The notes below the pieces were generated by a model that was given only the letters and a program-made list of their open reading frames with translations, did not search any database and was not told the origin of the DNA. Positions 62,922 to 64,000 of a stretch of DNA of 64,000 nt are shown here, one piece after another. The first letter of the stretch is position 1; each line of letters begins with the position of its first letter. Origin of the DNA: Halomonas sp. DQ26W (lineage in GTDB: Bacteria; Pseudomonadota; Gammaproteobacteria; Pseudomonadales; Halomonadaceae); the NCBI RefSeq assembly GCF_003339685.1, contig NZ_QPKI01000015.1, forward strand, positions 1 to 64,000. Reading direction: 5' to 3'. The position numbers and the translations under genes are program-made.

Positions 62922-63017
62922 CTGTCACCTCCACGACACACCTTCATGACATGACCACCACGCCGCTCCCCTACTTTGCCTGCGGTTTTACCTGCTGGCG
63001 ATTCAGACCGGCAAATG

Positions 63018-63057
63018 TTGACAACAGTATATATGAGGTCTATTGATGTATACATCA
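63018..63057 (+). promoter_or_regulatory. Promoter with GntR operator for the TRAP operon
   Basis: TTGACA at 63018-63023 is a consensus -35 box; 17 bases later comes TATTGA (63041-63046), a weak -10. The perfect 14-bp palindrome TGATGTATACATCA (63044-63057) overlaps this -10, the position for repression by the divergent GntR protein. The core TGTATACA is the classical FCD-GntR operator centre. Confidence 0.65.
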
Positions 63058-63121
63058 GCTCGCCTGATAAACACTAGCCGCAGTAACAACCATACACAAA
63101 AACAAATTCTGGAGCCTCAAG

Positions 63122-64000
63122 ATGACACGCCAAATCAAGCCTGCCGCTACCGCAGCCCTCGGACTCGCCATCGCCTTCAGCGGCATCGCCTCGGCCGACA
63201 CCGTCCTTCGTGCCTCCCACCAGTTCCCCGGTGGCCAGGGAGATGTTCGCGACGAAATGGTGCAGATGATGGCACGCCACGTCGCCGAGGCGGATGTGGG
63301 CCTCAGCATACAAGTCTACCCCGGGCAGTCGCTGTTCAAGGCCAACGAGCAGTGGGGCGCCCTGGTCCGCGGTCGCCTGGACCTCACCCTGCTGCCGCTG
63401 GACTATGCCAGCGGACGCCATCCCGAATTTTCCGCCACCCTGATGCCCGGCCTGGTGCGCAACCATGAGCATGCCAAGCGCCTGAATGACTCCGAATACA
63501 TGGCGATGATCCACTCGGTCATCGAGGAAGGGGGCGCCCGGGTACTCGCCGACACCTGGCTGTCGGGGGGCTTCGCCTCCAGCGAGCAGTGCATCACCTC
63601 ACCGGATACCGTGCGCGGCCAGAACATCCGGGCCGCCGGACCGGCCTTCGAGCAGATGCTGCAGGCCGCCGGCGCCTCGATCGCCTCGATGCCCTCCTCC
63701 GAGGTCTACACCGCCATGCAAACGGGCGTGCTCGAGGCCGCCAACACCTCCTCGATGTCGTTCATCTCCTTCCGTCTCTACGAACAGGTCGAGTGCCTGA
63801 CCGAGCCTGGCGACTTCGCGCTGTGGTTCATGTACGAGCCGGTGCTGATCTCCGACCAGGTCTGGCAGGGTCTCAACGAGGAGCAGCAGGCCGCCCTGAT
63901 GGAGGCCGGCAAGGCCGCGGAGGAGTTCTTCGCTGCCGAGGCCGCGGCCATCGACGAGAAGATGGTAGAGGTCTATCGCGAGAACGGCGTGGAGGTCGTC
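63122..64000 (+). CDS. TRAP transporter solute-binding protein (DctP), truncated by window end
   Basis: 293 codons are present from the ATG at 63122 and the frame is open at the window end. Signal peptide residues 1-25 (ending GIASA), then a DctP-family domain: TVLRASHQFPGGQGDVRDEMVQMMARHV, SLFKANEQWGALVRGRLDLTLLPLDYAS, and the binding-site Arg in GQNIRAAGPAFEQML. It should be followed by dctQ and dctM beyond the window. The substrate is unknown; regulation by the divergent GntR gene is expected. Confidence 0.9.
   Translation, partial: MTRQIKPAATAALGLAIAFSGIASADTVLRASHQFPGGQGDVRDEMVQMMARHVAEADVGLSIQVYPGQSLFKANEQWGALVRGRLDLTLLPLDYASGRHPEFSATLMPGLVRNHEHAKRLNDSEYMAMIHSVIEEGGARVLADTWLSGGFASSEQCITSPDTVRGQNIRAAGPAFEQMLQAAGASIASMPSSEVYTAMQTGVLEAANTSSMSFISFRLYEQVECLTEPGDFALWFMYEPVLISDQVWQGLNEEQQAALMEAGKAAEEFFAAEAAAIDEKMVEVYRENGVEVV

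Overview
The window looks like a chromosomal segment of a halophilic gammaproteobacterium, most probably Halomonas or another member of the Halomonadaceae. The evidence is high GC, acidic proteins, many TRAP transporters, and a tetronate/erythronate catabolic cluster. No rRNA, tRNA, CRISPR array, complete insertion sequence or prophage was recognised. The assignment to Halomonadaceae is an inference from gene content, not from a marker gene.

Layout, left to right. 1-4.2 kb: a broken hypothetical gene, a glutaredoxin-MauE membrane fusion, a remnant of a sugar ABC permease, a GNAT-nitrilase fusion and mtfA. 4.2-16.7 kb: a long minus-strand catabolic operon (ltnD-otnK-otnC-otnI-denD-dctPQM, aldehyde dehydrogenase, 3-hydroxyisobutyrate-dehydrogenase-like enzyme, hydratase). 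It is divergent from a LacI regulator, with two LacI-type operators between them, and a 210-bp MITE-like element sits inside the operon. 16.8-19.8 kb: a TVP38/VTT membrane protein, a wrecked LysR gene, a fluoroacetate-dehalogenase-like hydrolase and a tartrate dehydrogenase. 19.9-27.2 kb: a PRC-barrel protein, a methyltransferase, astE, a basic amino-acid ABC transporter and a glutamine amidotransferase. 27.4-31.6 kb: a redox module of a cytochrome b5/FMN-binding protein, a ferric-reductase-like flavoprotein, an ethylbenzene-dehydrogenase-like haem protein and a small membrane protein. 31.7-37.6 kb: purK-purE, a TAXI TRAP system with DUF1850, and a small HTH protein.

37.7-46.9 kb is the most notable part: egtD, a senC-type selenophosphate synthase fused to an FAD oxidoreductase, senB and senA, followed by a three-gene ABC transporter of the type proposed to import selenium oxyanions. 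Together these encode a plausible complete route from selenium uptake to selenoneine: selenophosphate (SenC), a selenosugar (SenB), hercynine from histidine (EgtD), and C-Se bond formation (SenA). The four sen/egt genes alternate strands instead of forming one operon.

47-64 kb: ilvD, a higBA toxin-antitoxin pair with a perfect operator palindrome, a cysteine-free TenA with a riboswitch-controlled SSS transporter, a hypothetical gene, an AhpD-like protein, a 7TM diguanylate cyclase, mmsA with a divergent LysR gene, selO, and a GntR-controlled set (HAD-II-like hydrolase, D-2-hydroxyacid dehydrogenase, flavin reductase, start of a TRAP operon) that runs off the window end. Several gene stumps (about 1.5, 4.2, 17.6, 26.4 and 61.5 kb) show repeated small deletions at gene borders.
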